Below are positions 36,831-47,827 of a stretch of DNA of 64,000 nt, one piece after another (within the stretch, counting starts at the first letter, position 1; the number at the start of each line of letters is the position of its first letter). Where the stretch lies: assembly GCF_026965555.1 (NCBI RefSeq), contig NZ_CP114040.1, forward strand, positions 620,001-684,000, read 5' to 3'. This DNA is from Nannocystis punicea (GTDB taxonomy: Bacteria > Myxococcota_A > Polyangia > Nannocystales > Nannocystaceae). The translations under genes and the position numbers were made by a program. The notes under the pieces are model-generated. The model was not told where the DNA came from. It saw only the letters and a list, made by a program, of their open reading frames with translations, and made no database searches.

Positions 36831-39571
36831 GTCGTCGTCTCCGCCTCCAGGCTCGGCGCCTGCTGCAGCAGGATCTTCGCCGTGTTGTGTAGCACGCCCT
36901 GAGGGCCGCTCATCGACGCGAGCGAGGTGTCGGGGCCGGGTTCCGGCGGGGGGGTGCCGACGGGCAGGCTGATCCGGAACACCGCGCCGCCCCCGGCGCG
37001 GTTCTCGGCCGTGATCTCGCCGCCGTGGGCCGCGGCGATCGCCCGGCAGATCGCCAGGCCGAGGCCGAAGCCCTGGGTGTTGGCCTTGCTGCCGCGCACG
37101 AACTTCTCGAAGATCGTCTCCTCCTCACCGGCCGGCAGCCCCGGCCCGCGATCCGCGACCTCGACGACCACCCGCCCGGCCTGCACCCGCGCCACCACCC
37201 GCACCGGGCTGCCGGCGGGCGTGTGCTTGCACGCGTTCTCGAGCAGGTTGAGGATGAGCTGCTCGAACAGCACCTCGTCGAGCGGCAACAGCGGCAGCTC
37301 CGGCGGCAGCGTGACTTGCACCTCGCGCCCGGCCAGCCGGCGGTCGAGGCGCGACAACGCCGAGCCGATCGGGTCCTCCAGCGACACCCAGTCGGTCCGC
37401 AGCGCCACCGCGCCGGCCTCGAGCCGGGTCATGTCGAGCAGGTTGCCGACCAGCCGCCCGAGCCGCTCGGCCTCCTCGTAGATGGTCTGCAGCAGGTCGC
37501 GCCGGGTCTCCGGCGCGATCGCGTCGCCGCTGTCCATCATCGCGCTGGCCGCCCCGGTGATCGACGCCAGCGGCGTGCGCAGGTCGTGGCTGACGGACGA
37601 CAGCAGCGAGCCGCGCAGCTCCTCCTCGCGCGCGCGGACCTCCGCGATCTGGGCCTCCTCGGCCAGGCGGACCCGCTGCAGCGCCAGCGCCACCGGCCCG
37701 GTCATGGCGTCGAGCAGCTGGCGCTCGGCCGGGCTGGCCAGCTTGTCGGGGTCGTCGGGGGCGACGCCGAGGACCCCGATCGTGCGCCCGGCGGCCGTCA
37801 GCGGCAGGTACAGCGCCTGCGCGGCCTTCAGCGTCTCGGTCCCGCGGCCGGCCGGCCCGTGCTCGAACGCCCAGCGCGCCACGCCCTCCTCGCGCGCGTC
37901 GGTGGTCAGCTCGACGTCGGTCCCGGCCACCGGCGCCAGCTCGCCGTCGTGCCCCGGCAGGAGGATGACTGTCCTTGCGGACATGGTCTTTTTGACATGT
38001 CTGATCGCACACTCGGCGATGTCGACCTCGCTGCGCAGCTGCGACAGCTCGCGGCTCAGCAGGTAGAGGGCGGTCAGCCGCCGCTCGTCGATGCGGGCCG
38101 CCTCGGCCTGGCGCCGGCTGAGCTCGGTCAGGCCCGAGACCCACAGCGCCAGCACCAGCATGCCGAGGTAGATCGCCGCCCGCTGCAGGTCGTCGACGTG
38201 GTGGGCGTCGGGGCCGAGCCGCAGCGACGTCTCGACCGCGAGGACGCTGAGCAGCGCCGCCCCGACCGCCGGCCCGCGGCCGAAGCGCGAGCCGACCAGC
38301 GAGATGCCGACCAGCAGCAGCAGGATCACGTAGAACAGCGGCAGGTGGAGCAGGCGGGTGGCGGCGATGGCCGCGACCGTCAGCGCGGCCCAGAAGTAGG
38401 CGGCGATGCGGATCGGCGAGCGCAGCGCGGGCACCGGCGCGACCTCGTGGGGGGCGATGTCGCCGGCGATCACGTGCACGTCGAGGTCGCCCGAGCCGCG
38501 CACCAGCGCGTCGACCAGCGAGCCGCGCAGGACGTCGCGCCAGCGGTGCTGCAGCGGCTTGCCGATGATGAGGCGGGTCGCGCCGCGGGCGCGGGCGAAG
38601 CCGAGGATCTCGCGGTCGATGCGGGCGCCGCTGATGTGCACGACCTCGGCGCCGAGCTGCTCGGCCAGGCGCAGGGTCTCGCCGACCTGGGCCCGCGCCG
38701 ACTCGCCGGCCAGCGCCAGCCGCGGCGTCTCGACGTACAGCGCCAGCCACTCGGCGCGCAGCCCGGTGGCCATGCGGAAGGCCGCGCGGATCAGCCGCGG
38801 CCCCAGCGGGCTCGGGTCGATGCACACGAGGATCCGCTCCGACACCGGCCCGGCGCCGAGCCGCGGCGCGCTGCGGTAGATCAGGTTCTCACGACCTGTC
38901 CGTTGGGACATGCGGCGCAGCGCCAGCTCGCGCAGCGCCAGCAGGCTGTTCTTGCGGTACATCGCCGCCGCCGCCCGGGCGTCCTGCTCGGGGATGTAGA
39001 CCTTGCCGTCCTGCAGGCGCGCGAGGATCTCCTTGGCCGGCGGGTCGATGAACTCGACGTGGTCGGCGCGCTCGAACATCGCGTCCGGCACCGGGTCGCG
39101 GACCCGCATCGAGGTGATCTGCTGGACCACGTCGTGCTGGCTCTCGAGCTGCTGCACGCACAGCGTCGACATCACGTCGACGCCGGCGGCCAGCAGGTCG
39201 ACGACGTCGTGCCAGCGCTGGCTGTGGCGCGAGCCGGCGGCGTTGACGTGCCCGAGGTCGTCGACGACGATGAGCCCCGGGCGGCGCACCAGCGCCGCGT
39301 CGAGGTGGAACTCCTCGATGAACTTGCCGCGGACCTCGACGGTGCGCGACGGCAGGCGCTCGAGCCCGAGCAGCAGGTCGGCGACCTCCGGCCGCCCGTG
39401 GGTGTCGGCCGCGCCGACGACCACGTCGACGCCCTGCCGGCGCAGGCGCTGGGCCGCCTCGAGCATGGCGTAGGTCTTGCCGACCCCGGGCGCCGCCCCG
39501 AAATACAGCGTGAGCCGCCCGCGCCGCCCGTCGGCCACGCTCTTCTCCTCGATGGGGTGGATCAGGCTCAT
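36827..39571 (-). CDS. kdpD: Sensor histidine kinase KdpD
   Basis: 914 residues, the usual size. N-terminal KdpD domain with Walker A GAAPGVGKTYAML, USP-like domain (about 240-370), four transmembrane helices (about 395-490, DUF4118), a GAF-like region, then HisKA with SVSHDLRTPLASITG and HATPase with NLLENACKHTPAG and GFGLGLAICRA. All catalytic parts look intact. It senses K+ and turgor in the inner membrane and phosphorylates KdpE. The ATG at 39571 overlaps the stop of the KdpB-like gene. Two exact palindromes lie inside (37968-38003 and 38896-38911). Confidence 0.95.
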   Translation of the reverse strand: MSLIHPIEEKSVADGRRGRLTLYFGAAPGVGKTYAMLEAAQRLRRQGVDVVVGAADTHGRPEVADLLLGLERLPSRTVEVRGKFIEEFHLDAALVRRPGLIVVDDLGHVNAAGSRHSQRWHDVVDLLAAGVDVMSTLCVQQLESQHDVVQQITSMRVRDPVPDAMFERADHVEFIDPPAKEILARLQDGKVYIPEQDARAAAAMYRKNSLLALRELALRRMSQRTGRENLIYRSAPRLGAGPVSERILVCIDPSPLGPRLIRAAFRMATGLRAEWLALYVETPRLALAGESARAQVGETLRLAEQLGAEVVHISGARIDREILGFARARGATRLIIGKPLQHRWRDVLRGSLVDALVRGSGDLDVHVIAGDIAPHEVAPVPALRSPIRIAAYFWAALTVAAIAATRLLHLPLFYVILLLLVGISLVGSRFGRGPAVGAALLSVLAVETSLRLGPDAHHVDDLQRAAIYLGMLVLALWVSGLTELSRRQAEAARIDERRLTALYLLSRELSQLRSEVDIAECAIRHVKKTMSARTVILLPGHDGELAPVAGTDVELTTDAREEGVARWAFEHGPAGRGTETLKAAQALYLPLTAAGRTIGVLGVAPDDPDKLASPAERQLLDAMTGPVALALQRVRLAEEAQIAEVRAREEELRGSLLSSVSHDLRTPLASITGAASAMMDSGDAIAPETRRDLLQTIYEEAERLGRLVGNLLDMTRLEAGAVALRTDWVSLEDPIGSALSRLDRRLAGREVQVTLPPELPLLPLDEVLFEQLILNLLENACKHTPAGSPVRVVARVQAGRVVVEVADRGPGLPAGEEETIFEKFVRGSKANTQGFGLGLAICRAIAAAHGGEITAENRAGGGAVFRISLPVGTPPPEPGPDTSLASMSGPQGVLHNTAKILLQQAPSLEAETTT
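37968..38003. repeat. Intragenic exact palindrome plus half copy in kdpD
   Basis: CTGTCCTTGCGGACAT (37969-37984) is an exact core, followed by GGTCTTTTTGACATGTC. It encodes HVKKTMSARTVI, which aligns with other KdpD proteins without a gap. Codons GCA AGG ACA are atypical. Confidence 0.85.
38896..38911. repeat. Intragenic exact palindrome in kdpD
   Basis: CTGTCCGTTGGGACAT, encoding RMSQRTG at the end of the KdpD sensor domain. Confidence 0.85.
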
Positions 39572-41598
39572 AGGTCTGGCGCGAACGCGGCGAACAGCAA
39601 CAGGTCGAGCGACTTGACGGCCGCCAGGGTGACGACGACGCCGACCAGGGCGGCGGCCAGGCGGCTGCGCGCGGGGCCCCGCCAGCGCAGCGCCAGGGGC
39701 GCCACGCAGGCCAGCGTGAGGGTGTGGACGATCAGCCCGGCGAGCACCGCGCTGCGCGGCGAGTGCAGCGCCAGCGGGTCGAGCAGCGACAGTCCTTCGG
39801 AACATGTCCCGAGGGACACATTTTCGGCGCCGCGGACCAGCGCCTCGGAGATGACCAGCGGCACCAGGGCGAGCGCCAGGGCGAGGTCGCTGGCGAGGCA
39901 CCAGGCGGCGATCGTGCCGCCGATGGCCCGCTGCTGGCGCCCGAGCTCGACGGCCTCGACCAGCTTGGTCGGGTCGCCGTCGAGGTCGACCAGGCCGCCG
40001 GCCTCGCGCGCCGCCAGCGGCCCGGCGTTGAGCGCCACCGCCACGTCGGCCTGGGCCATCGCCGGGCCGTCGTGGTTGCCGTCGCCGACCATCGCCACCT
40101 TGCGGCCCGCGGCCTGGTGGCGGCGGATCAGCGCCAGCTTGCCCTCCGGCGTCGCCTCGGCCAGGAAGTCGTCGACCCCCGCCTCGGCCGCCAGCGACGC
40201 CGCCGCCGCCGGCGTGTCCGCCGTCGACACCACCGTGAACACCCCGCAGCGCCGCAGCCGCGCCAGCGCCTCGCGCACGCGGCAGCGCAGCCGGACCACG
40301 CCGAGCATGCGCGGGCCGTCGGCCACGCCGATGGCCACGCCGCCGTCGCCGGCGACCGCCTGCACCGCGGCGCGGAACTCGTCCGGCGGCTCGACGCTGC
40401 TGTGCTCGCGCACGAACTGGCGGATCGCGTCGGCGTCGCCCTTGCGCAGGTGCCGGCCCGGCAGGTCGACGCCCGTCACTCGCCCCGGGCCCGCGCCGGG
40501 CATGAAGCGCGCCTGCTGCAGGCCCGCCGGCACCAGCCCGTAGCGGCGCTCGGCCAGGGCGACGATGCTGCGGCCCTCGGGCGTCTCGTCGGCCAGGCTG
40601 GCGAGGAACGCCGCGCCGGCCAGCTCCTCGACCGCGACCCCGGGCATCGGGATCAGCTCGTCGGCCTCGCAGTTGCCGCGGACCGCCACGCTCGCGCGCT
40701 CGAGCAGGAGCACGTCGACCTGGCCCAGCGCGCGCACCACTGCGGCCGAGCCGGTCACCACGTTGTGCCGCAGCAGCCGCTTGAACGCCGCCACGTCGAG
40801 CGCCGCCTGCAGCCCGGCCAGGCTCGCCGGCACCGCGCAGGCCAGCAGCGCCAGCAGGTTGACCAGCGGCGCCGGGTCGCCGGACACCATCAGCGCCACC
40901 CACGGCTGCAGCGCCGCGCCGGCCGCCAGGCCCATCGCGGTCAGCGCCAGCAGCAGCACCGCCAGGCCTTGCGGCTCCTGGCGCGCGACCAGGCGGGCCC
41001 GCTCGGCCAGCGCCAGCAATCGCTGGCGAAAGTCCTCGCCCGGGTTGCTCCACACGTCGACGATCAGCCAGCCGGTGAGGACCGCCGAGCCGGCCACCAG
41101 CGCGCGGCGGTCCGCCCCGCTCTCGCGCACCAGCGGCACCGAGCGCCCGCTCAGGGTGCTGCGAATGACCGCGCTGCCGGCCACCACCACGCCGTCGGCG
41201 GGGATGTTGTCGCCCGCGGGCACGTGCACCAGATCGCCGCGGCGCAGCCGCGACGCCGGAATCACCTCGGCCTGCGCGTCGCGCTTCAGCTCTCGCAGGC
41301 GGCGCGCGGTCAGCTCGCCGTCGTGTTGCAGGCGAATCGTGAGGGTGTTGGCCCCCATTCGCACGAGGACGCCCGCGAGCGCGAGCACCACCACCATCAC
41401 CCAGATCCACACTGCAGTCGCGACGGTGAAGCCGTCGGGACGGAGGAGGGCCAGCACCGTCGCCAGGGCGGCGGCGAGCGCCGTGCCGAGCAGCAGCGGG
41501 CGTCGCACGGTCACGCGTGGGTCGAGCTCGCGCAATGCGTCGAGCATCGCCTGACGGACGAACGGACGGCGCGCGTGGGGTTGGTTGCGGGTGGTCAC
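39568..41598 (-). CDS. KdpB-like P-type ATPase lacking catalytic residues
   Basis: 676 residues from a GTG, about the length of KdpB, with its N-terminus (AMLDALRELDPRV) and its membrane and soluble domains in order. The phosphorylation motif D-K-T-G-T is ERASV (residues 300-304, in VLLLERASVAVRGN); the actuator T-G-E-S is SGRS near 150 (TLSGRSVPLVRESG); the hinge GDG-x-ND is GDGNHD near 505. The key Asp and Glu are therefore absent, so ATP-driven transport is not expected. No kdpA, kdpC or kdpF is present. It heads an operon with kdpD, kdpE and a CHASE3 gene and may act as a membrane sensor or KdpD partner. The C-terminal part carries a palindrome cluster. Confidence 0.88.
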   Translation of the reverse strand: MTTRNQPHARRPFVRQAMLDALRELDPRVTVRRPLLLGTALAAALATVLALLRPDGFTVATAVWIWVMVVVLALAGVLVRMGANTLTIRLQHDGELTARRLRELKRDAQAEVIPASRLRRGDLVHVPAGDNIPADGVVVAGSAVIRSTLSGRSVPLVRESGADRRALVAGSAVLTGWLIVDVWSNPGEDFRQRLLALAERARLVARQEPQGLAVLLLALTAMGLAAGAALQPWVALMVSGDPAPLVNLLALLACAVPASLAGLQAALDVAAFKRLLRHNVVTGSAAVVRALGQVDVLLLERASVAVRGNCEADELIPMPGVAVEELAGAAFLASLADETPEGRSIVALAERRYGLVPAGLQQARFMPGAGPGRVTGVDLPGRHLRKGDADAIRQFVREHSSVEPPDEFRAAVQAVAGDGGVAIGVADGPRMLGVVRLRCRVREALARLRRCGVFTVVSTADTPAAAASLAAEAGVDDFLAEATPEGKLALIRRHQAAGRKVAMVGDGNHDGPAMAQADVAVALNAGPLAAREAGGLVDLDGDPTKLVEAVELGRQQRAIGGTIAAWCLASDLALALALVPLVISEALVRGAENVSLGTCSEGLSLLDPLALHSPRSAVLAGLIVHTLTLACVAPLALRWRGPARSRLAAALVGVVVTLAAVKSLDLLLFAAFAPDL
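39789..39825. repeat. Intragenic palindrome cluster in KdpB-like gene
   Basis: ACAGTCCTTCGGAACATG runs into the exact core TGTCCCGAGGGACA (39805-39818). It encodes NVSLGTCSEGLS, with rare codons ACA TGT TCC GAA GGA. Confidence 0.85.
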
Positions 41599-41831
41599 GG
41601 GTCCTCGGACAAGACGCCGATCGCCGGACGCATGCGACGGCGCAGTTCAGGAATACGCGAAGTCGTCCGATCTTGCCGCAGACACGGGGGAGCGGGCCAG
41701 GGGGTATCGACACCCGCTCGCGCCGCGCTCGCCGCCGTATTCGGGGGCGGCGCGCGGCGCGACGCGAGTGGATCAATGTTCCGTGTCGCGGGCGACGGCC
41801 TGCGCGACCCGCTCACCCGCGGCCCATCCAT

Positions 41832-43163
<1,332 letters not shown>

Positions 43164-43504
43164 GGCGCAGCATTTCCTTGAAAGAGAGGGTGGTCCGGGC
43201 CACACTTGCGATGTCGCGGTTGGACCCGAATGTCGGCCGAAGATTAATCGGCCGACGGCGAACTCGACGCCTTCAAGCCTAAGGGCACCGATGATCAAGT
43301 GGGTATCAGGACTTCGGGACCTGATCTCAAGAACCTATCAATATCGGCGTTATGCTCGCAGAACGCCGGCTGCGTGCCCGTGATGCACATTCCACGGTGA
43401 CCGCGACCACGCCGGCGCAGCGACATCGCGCGCGCTGTTTTTACGCGCAGCGCGTCAGCATCGGCGCTCGTCTCGGGCCGTGTCGCACTCGCCCCGAAAG
43501 ACTT
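43164..43504. other. Intergenic region upstream of sigma gene
   Basis: 341 bp with no credible gene; should contain the sigma-factor promoter. It is somewhat less GC-rich around 43280-43350. No palindrome copies seen. Confidence 0.5.
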
Positions 43505-44881
43505 TCACGCGACCTTGGCCCGCGCGCGCAGCTCCTGCGCGACGCCCTCGACGAGCCGCAACCACGACACGAACACCGTCACTCCGAGCACCAGCGCTGC
43601 GAGGCCGAGGCCGAACAATGCTATCGGCGTGCGAGCCAGCGTTTCGCCGAACAATCGCAGCAGTACGAAGGTCCCGCCGGACACTCCGAGCAGCGCGGCC
43701 ACCAGCCACGCGGCGCGGTCCGCCAGCGCCGGCGCCTGGAGGCTGACCGCCGCGCGACGCAGCGACAGCACCAGCGCCACGGCGCCGATCACCGCCACGA
43801 GCTGACCGCCCGCGCCGGCGTAGGTCATCGCTTCCAGGATCACCCGGGGCTCGGCGCGCGAGCTGAATCCGCCCGGCTCCGCGTCGGACCACAGCAGCTC
43901 GGCGAACAGAACCAGAGTCATCACCTCGATCGCGAGGCCGACGGCCATCGCGACCAGCGCGACGCCCAGCGCGCCGCGGCCGATCTTCAGCGGCGCGTCG
44001 GCGTAGCGGGTGAGCCCCGCGAGCTGGGCGACCACCGCCGGCAGCGGCACCGCCAGCACCGCGAACAGCAGCTTGCCGCGGGTCGTCGGCGAGGTCAGGC
44101 CGAACGCCAGAGTGACGACGACGCCGACCACCAGCAGCGTGACGCGGGTGACCAGCGCGCGGAAGTAGAGGTCGAGGCCCGACGCCGCGGCGGCGTAGCG
44201 GTCGTCCGCGGGCTCGGCCGGGGCGACGCGGGCGAACGCGATCAGCGTCGCCATCGCCGCCCCGATGTCGGTGACGTAGAACGCGAGGGTCATCCACACG
44301 CGGCGGACGTAGTCCGCGTGGTCGACCACGGGCGCGTCCGCCACCATGAAGCCGACGATCAGCGCCAGCCGGAGCGTGTAGAGCAGCGCCGCGATCGACC
44401 ACGCCATCCCGACCCCGTGGCCCCAGGCCCGCCGCGCCCGCAGCAGGGCCGCGAGCAGCAGGGCCGCGGCCAGCCGGTCGAACACCAGGGCCGCTCGCAA
44501 GATCGGGCTCGCCTCCACGAGCGCCGCGGCGTCGCGCAGGATCATCCACTGATAGGACACCAGCGAGGCGGCCACGAGCGCGGTCGACAGACCTGCCCCG
44601 AGGAACATGGCCCTCGCGCCAGAGTCGGCGGTACCCCGCCGCAGACGCAGCAGCGCGACCACTGCGAGCCCCGCCATCAGCGCGCGCAGCGGCGCCTCGG
44701 CCCGGGCGATCCACCCGAACCAGTGGTACCACCCGAGCCCGAACGCCGAGCCGGCGGCGGCGTCGTCGGCCAGCAGCGGGACGAGGCGGCGCGACAGCTC
44801 CAGCACGAGGTCGGTGGCCAGGACGATGAGCAGCGCCCAGGCGCCGGCGCGGGCGGCGTGGGCCGAGGGGGCGGTCGGCAT
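43505..44881 (-). CDS. Large multi-pass membrane protein, unknown
   Basis: 458 residues from the ATG at 44881, with about 11 hydrophobic segments spread over the whole length (for example AWALLIVLATDLVLEL near residue 13 and LFGLGLAALVLGVTVFVSWL near the end). Short charged loops only; no known transporter motif. Codon bias is strong. Divergent from the AlkD-like gene by 58 bp, which likely holds both promoters. A degenerate palindrome lies at 44586-44610. Confidence 0.8.
   Translation of the reverse strand: MPTAPSAHAARAGAWALLIVLATDLVLELSRRLVPLLADDAAAGSAFGLGWYHWFGWIARAEAPLRALMAGLAVVALLRLRRGTADSGARAMFLGAGLSTALVAASLVSYQWMILRDAAALVEASPILRAALVFDRLAAALLLAALLRARRAWGHGVGMAWSIAALLYTLRLALIVGFMVADAPVVDHADYVRRVWMTLAFYVTDIGAAMATLIAFARVAPAEPADDRYAAAASGLDLYFRALVTRVTLLVVGVVVTLAFGLTSPTTRGKLLFAVLAVPLPAVVAQLAGLTRYADAPLKIGRGALGVALVAMAVGLAIEVMTLVLFAELLWSDAEPGGFSSRAEPRVILEAMTYAGAGGQLVAVIGAVALVLSLRRAAVSLQAPALADRAAWLVAALLGVSGGTFVLLRLFGETLARTPIALFGLGLAALVLGVTVFVSWLRLVEGVAQELRARAKVA
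44586..44610. repeat. Intragenic palindrome variant
   Basis: GACAG then CCTGCCCCGAGGAACATGG; degenerate member, encoding MFLGAGLST. Confidence 0.4.
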
Positions 44882-44939
44882 CGGCGCGGAGTATACCGGC
44901 TTGACGCCGGCCCGGTGGGGTTGCGACCCTCGGCCGCGA

Positions 44940-45737
44940 GTGACTGCGGCCCAAGACGTCCTCCATGAGCTCGAGGCCCTCGGCAGCGAGCAGACCCGCA
45001 AGACCTACCGCCGCCACGGCGTGACCGAGCCGATGTTCGGGGTCAAGTTCGGCGACCTCGAGAAGCTGCGCAAGCGCCTCGGCCGCGACCAGGCGCTGGC
45101 GCGGGCGCTGTGGCAGAGCAAAAACCACGACGCCCGCGTGCTGGCGGCGATGATCGCCGATCCCGCCGCGTTCGACCTCGACGTCCTGCGCAGCTGGCAG
45201 GCCGAGGCCGCCTGCAACATGCAGTCGGACACCCTGATCGGCCAGCTCGGCGCGCGCCTGCCGGCGGCGCACACGGCGGTCGGACCGTGGCTCGACGCCG
45301 CCGGCGAGTCGCAGCGGCGGGCCGGCTGGGTGCTGGTGGCGCACCTGACCCAAGATTCACCTGACCTCGAGGACAGCTTCTTCGCGGATCTGCTGCCCCG
45401 CATCGAGCGCGAGATCCACGGCGCGCCCAACCGCACCCGCGAGGCGATGAACCGGGCCCTGATCGCCATCGGCGTCCGCAGCGACGCCCTGGCCCGCCTC
45501 GCCACCGCCTCGGCGAAGAAGATCGGCCCGGTCGAGGTCGACCACGGCGACACCGACTGCAAGACGCCCGACGCGGTCAGCTACATCGCCAAGGCCCGCG
45601 AGCACCGCGCGAAGCAGGAGGCGAAGCAGCCGGCGGCGAAGAAGTCGGCCGCGAAAGCGGCGACGGCAAAGACGGCGGCGAAGACGACCAAGCCGGCCGC
45701 GAAGCAATCATCCGCCGCGAAGTCGCGCGCGCGTTAG
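44940..45737 (+). CDS. AlkD-like DNA alkylation repair protein with H1-like tail
   Basis: 265 residues from a GTG at 44940. The body matches the HEAT-like DNA alkylation repair (AlkD) family: TRKTYRRHGVTEPMFGVKFGDL at the start (in two pieces), ALARALWQSKNHDAR, WQAEAACNMQSD and REAMNRALIAIGVRS. The last ~45 residues are an Ala/Lys repeat (AAKKSAAKAATAKTAAK) like histone H1, which should bind DNA. A divergent membrane protein lies on the other side. A short segment (about 45356-45375) has the rare codons GAT TCA CCT and may be a degenerate palindrome. Confidence 0.88.
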   Translation: MTAAQDVLHELEALGSEQTRKTYRRHGVTEPMFGVKFGDLEKLRKRLGRDQALARALWQSKNHDARVLAAMIADPAAFDLDVLRSWQAEAACNMQSDTLIGQLGARLPAAHTAVGPWLDAAGESQRRAGWVLVAHLTQDSPDLEDSFFADLLPRIEREIHGAPNRTREAMNRALIAIGVRSDALARLATASAKKIGPVEVDHGDTDCKTPDAVSYIAKAREHRAKQEAKQPAAKKSAAKAATAKTAAKTTKPAAKQSSAAKSRAR

Positions 45738-45826
45738 ACGAAGCATCGCGCGCGCGAGGGGAGCCCGAGGGTCGTGCATGGACGCCCGCGCGTCATGGGA
45801 GCCTCGCAGACGCAGGATTGGCCCGC

Positions 45827-47827
45827 TCACCGCGCCGCGACGCGCGTGACCAGGCACGATTGATTGTTGCATTGCAGGACGGCATCCCGGCCGACGGTGG
45901 CCCAGGGGTGCAGGAGCGGGCCCACCACCGGCGACGCGGGGAGCGGCTGGTCCGTGGGCCAGGCGAAGACCCCATTATCTAATTCCCACAGGGCCGTCGC
46001 GTGATCGCTCGCCACCGCTCGCAGCGAAGGTCCGATTCGCGGCAGCTCCTTTCGGGTGCGGCGATCGATCAGGGCGCTGTTGACGACGAGCACCCGGCCC
46101 TGCTCGAGCGCGGCGCCCAGGTACACCTGCGAGACGCCCGCGATCGTGAAGCGCTGGCCGGGGGCGCCCGTCGTCGGGTCGATCTCGATCACGCTCGTGT
46201 CCCCCGTCGGCGAATCGCCGTGCGCCAGCCCTCCGGGCGCCACTGCGTGGAGGCTCTTCCCGTCGGGCGAGAAGATCAGCTCCTCGATCGATCCGATGCC
46301 GGGGATCTCCGTGCGCCGGACCTCCTTCATGCTGGCCGTCTCGAGCACCGTGACGGTCTGCTGGCGGCCCTCGCCCATCAACCCGAGGACCGCGTGCCGG
46401 CCGTCGGGTGAGACCGTCCAGTCGGACGGCGACCCGATCTTCGCGGACGTGCGCGCGCCGGTGCGGAGATCCACGCGGTAGAGTGTTCCCTGGTCGAGAC
46501 CCATCGCGCTCGTGCCGTCGGCCAGGACCGTGAGCTCGAGGAGCGCGGGCACATTGGGGAATGTGGCCACACGGCTGCAATCACGGGTGTCCCAGATCGA
46601 CAGGTGGCCCGCCGAACTCAGCACCGCGCGGTCTCCCGCCGGCGAGAGCGCCGCGCTCTCGATCTTGAACAGCCGCCCGGGCACCGCGCGGTCCTCACCG
46701 GTGACTGCATCGACGACGCGTACGCCGCTGTGCACCGCGTGAGCGACGCGCGTCTCGTCCGGCGAGAAGGCGACGTGCCCGGGATACGGCAGTCCCCATT
46801 GCGTGAACAGCGGCTGGCCGGCGGCCACGTCGAGGATGACCAGGCCGAACTCCCAGGCCGCTTGCGATCGCTCGAGCAGGAGGCCCAGCCGCTTCCCGGA
46901 CGGCGAGAACACGAGCTTGCGCGCGGTCGTCCCCGCGGGCAGCGTGAAGCTCGACGTCGCGGCGCCGGACGGGACGGCGGCGATGCGCAGTTGGTCGCCG
47001 TCGATGAACGCCACGAGCCCGCCGTCGCGCGACAGATCGACCTCCCCGAGGTGTTCGCCTCGCCGCTTCAAGAAGGCGATCTCCGCCCGGGAGGACCGGT
47101 CGAACACGTGAATCCCGTCTCCCTGATAATCGCTCTCGCCCATCCGGCTGGGCGCGAGCGCCACCCGTCGCCCGTCGCCGCTCAAGGCCGAAGCCCGGAG
47201 CTCCATGCCCGCGCACAGCTCGCCCTCCGACTGCAGCGCGTCGCCGAACAGACTCACGCAGGCGCGGCCGAAGCCCTGCCGCTGGAGCGCCGCCGAGCAG
47301 TCGTCGGCCGGGAGGACATCCTTGTCGGCGCCCGACGGGAACTGGCGCCTGCTGATCGGCTCGCGCCCCGGCATCCGGACCAGCGCGAGCTCGTCGCCCT
47401 CCACCACCGCTGCGCAGGTGCCCGACGGCGAGACACCGGCGGTGACCGTCCCCAGCTCGAATCGCTCGAGGACGACGCCCGACCGGGCATCGGCGATCTC
47501 CCAGCTGCCGAGGCCCTCCAGGTACAGTCGATCCGCCGCCGGGAACAGCACCGGGCCGTATTCTCGTACCGTCGCCAGCCGGTCCGAACCGATGCGGCAC
47601 GTGAAGCCCGGCGGCACGTCTTCCTTGGCCGCGCGATCGTCCGGCGCAGGCAAGGCCGCGAGCACGCGCGCCTCGCCTGGAGCGGTCGCGCCGCCCTCCG
47701 CCGGCGGCGCCACGGAAGCCGCCGGCGAGGGCTCGGACCTGGCACAGCCGGCGAGGAGGAGGAGAGCGACGGCCGCCACGGAGCGAGTCCCGACGAGGGC
47801 GTGAAGCACCGGCGCATCCAAGCGCAC
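45827..47827 (-). CDS. WD40-like propeller lipoprotein
   Basis: About 666 residues from a GTG at 47827 (a GTG at 47809 is also possible). The signal peptide ends in LLLLAGC. Many short beta-blade repeats follow, with phrases such as LVFSPSGKRLG, VAFSPDETRVAH, AALSPAGDRAV, WTVSPDGRHAV and LIFSPDGKSLHA at about 40-90-residue spacing, as in WD40/TolB-type propellers. It should be an exported, lipid-anchored scaffold. A small 89-bp gap separates it from the converging AlkD-like gene. Confidence 0.85.
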   Translation of the reverse strand: MRLDAPVLHALVGTRSVAAVALLLLAGCARSEPSPAASVAPPAEGGATAPGEARVLAALPAPDDRAAKEDVPPGFTCRIGSDRLATVREYGPVLFPAADRLYLEGLGSWEIADARSGVVLERFELGTVTAGVSPSGTCAAVVEGDELALVRMPGREPISRRQFPSGADKDVLPADDCSAALQRQGFGRACVSLFGDALQSEGELCAGMELRASALSGDGRRVALAPSRMGESDYQGDGIHVFDRSSRAEIAFLKRRGEHLGEVDLSRDGGLVAFIDGDQLRIAAVPSGAATSSFTLPAGTTARKLVFSPSGKRLGLLLERSQAAWEFGLVILDVAAGQPLFTQWGLPYPGHVAFSPDETRVAHAVHSGVRVVDAVTGEDRAVPGRLFKIESAALSPAGDRAVLSSAGHLSIWDTRDCSRVATFPNVPALLELTVLADGTSAMGLDQGTLYRVDLRTGARTSAKIGSPSDWTVSPDGRHAVLGLMGEGRQQTVTVLETASMKEVRRTEIPGIGSIEELIFSPDGKSLHAVAPGGLAHGDSPTGDTSVIEIDPTTGAPGQRFTIAGVSQVYLGAALEQGRVLVVNSALIDRRTRKELPRIGPSLRAVASDHATALWELDNGVFAWPTDQPLPASPVVGPLLHPWATVGRDAVLQCNNQSCLVTRVAAR

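Noticed and set aside
39568..41598. Working KdpB
   Set aside because: The phospho-Asp, TGES Glu and GDGxND Asn are all changed and no other Kdp subunit is present.
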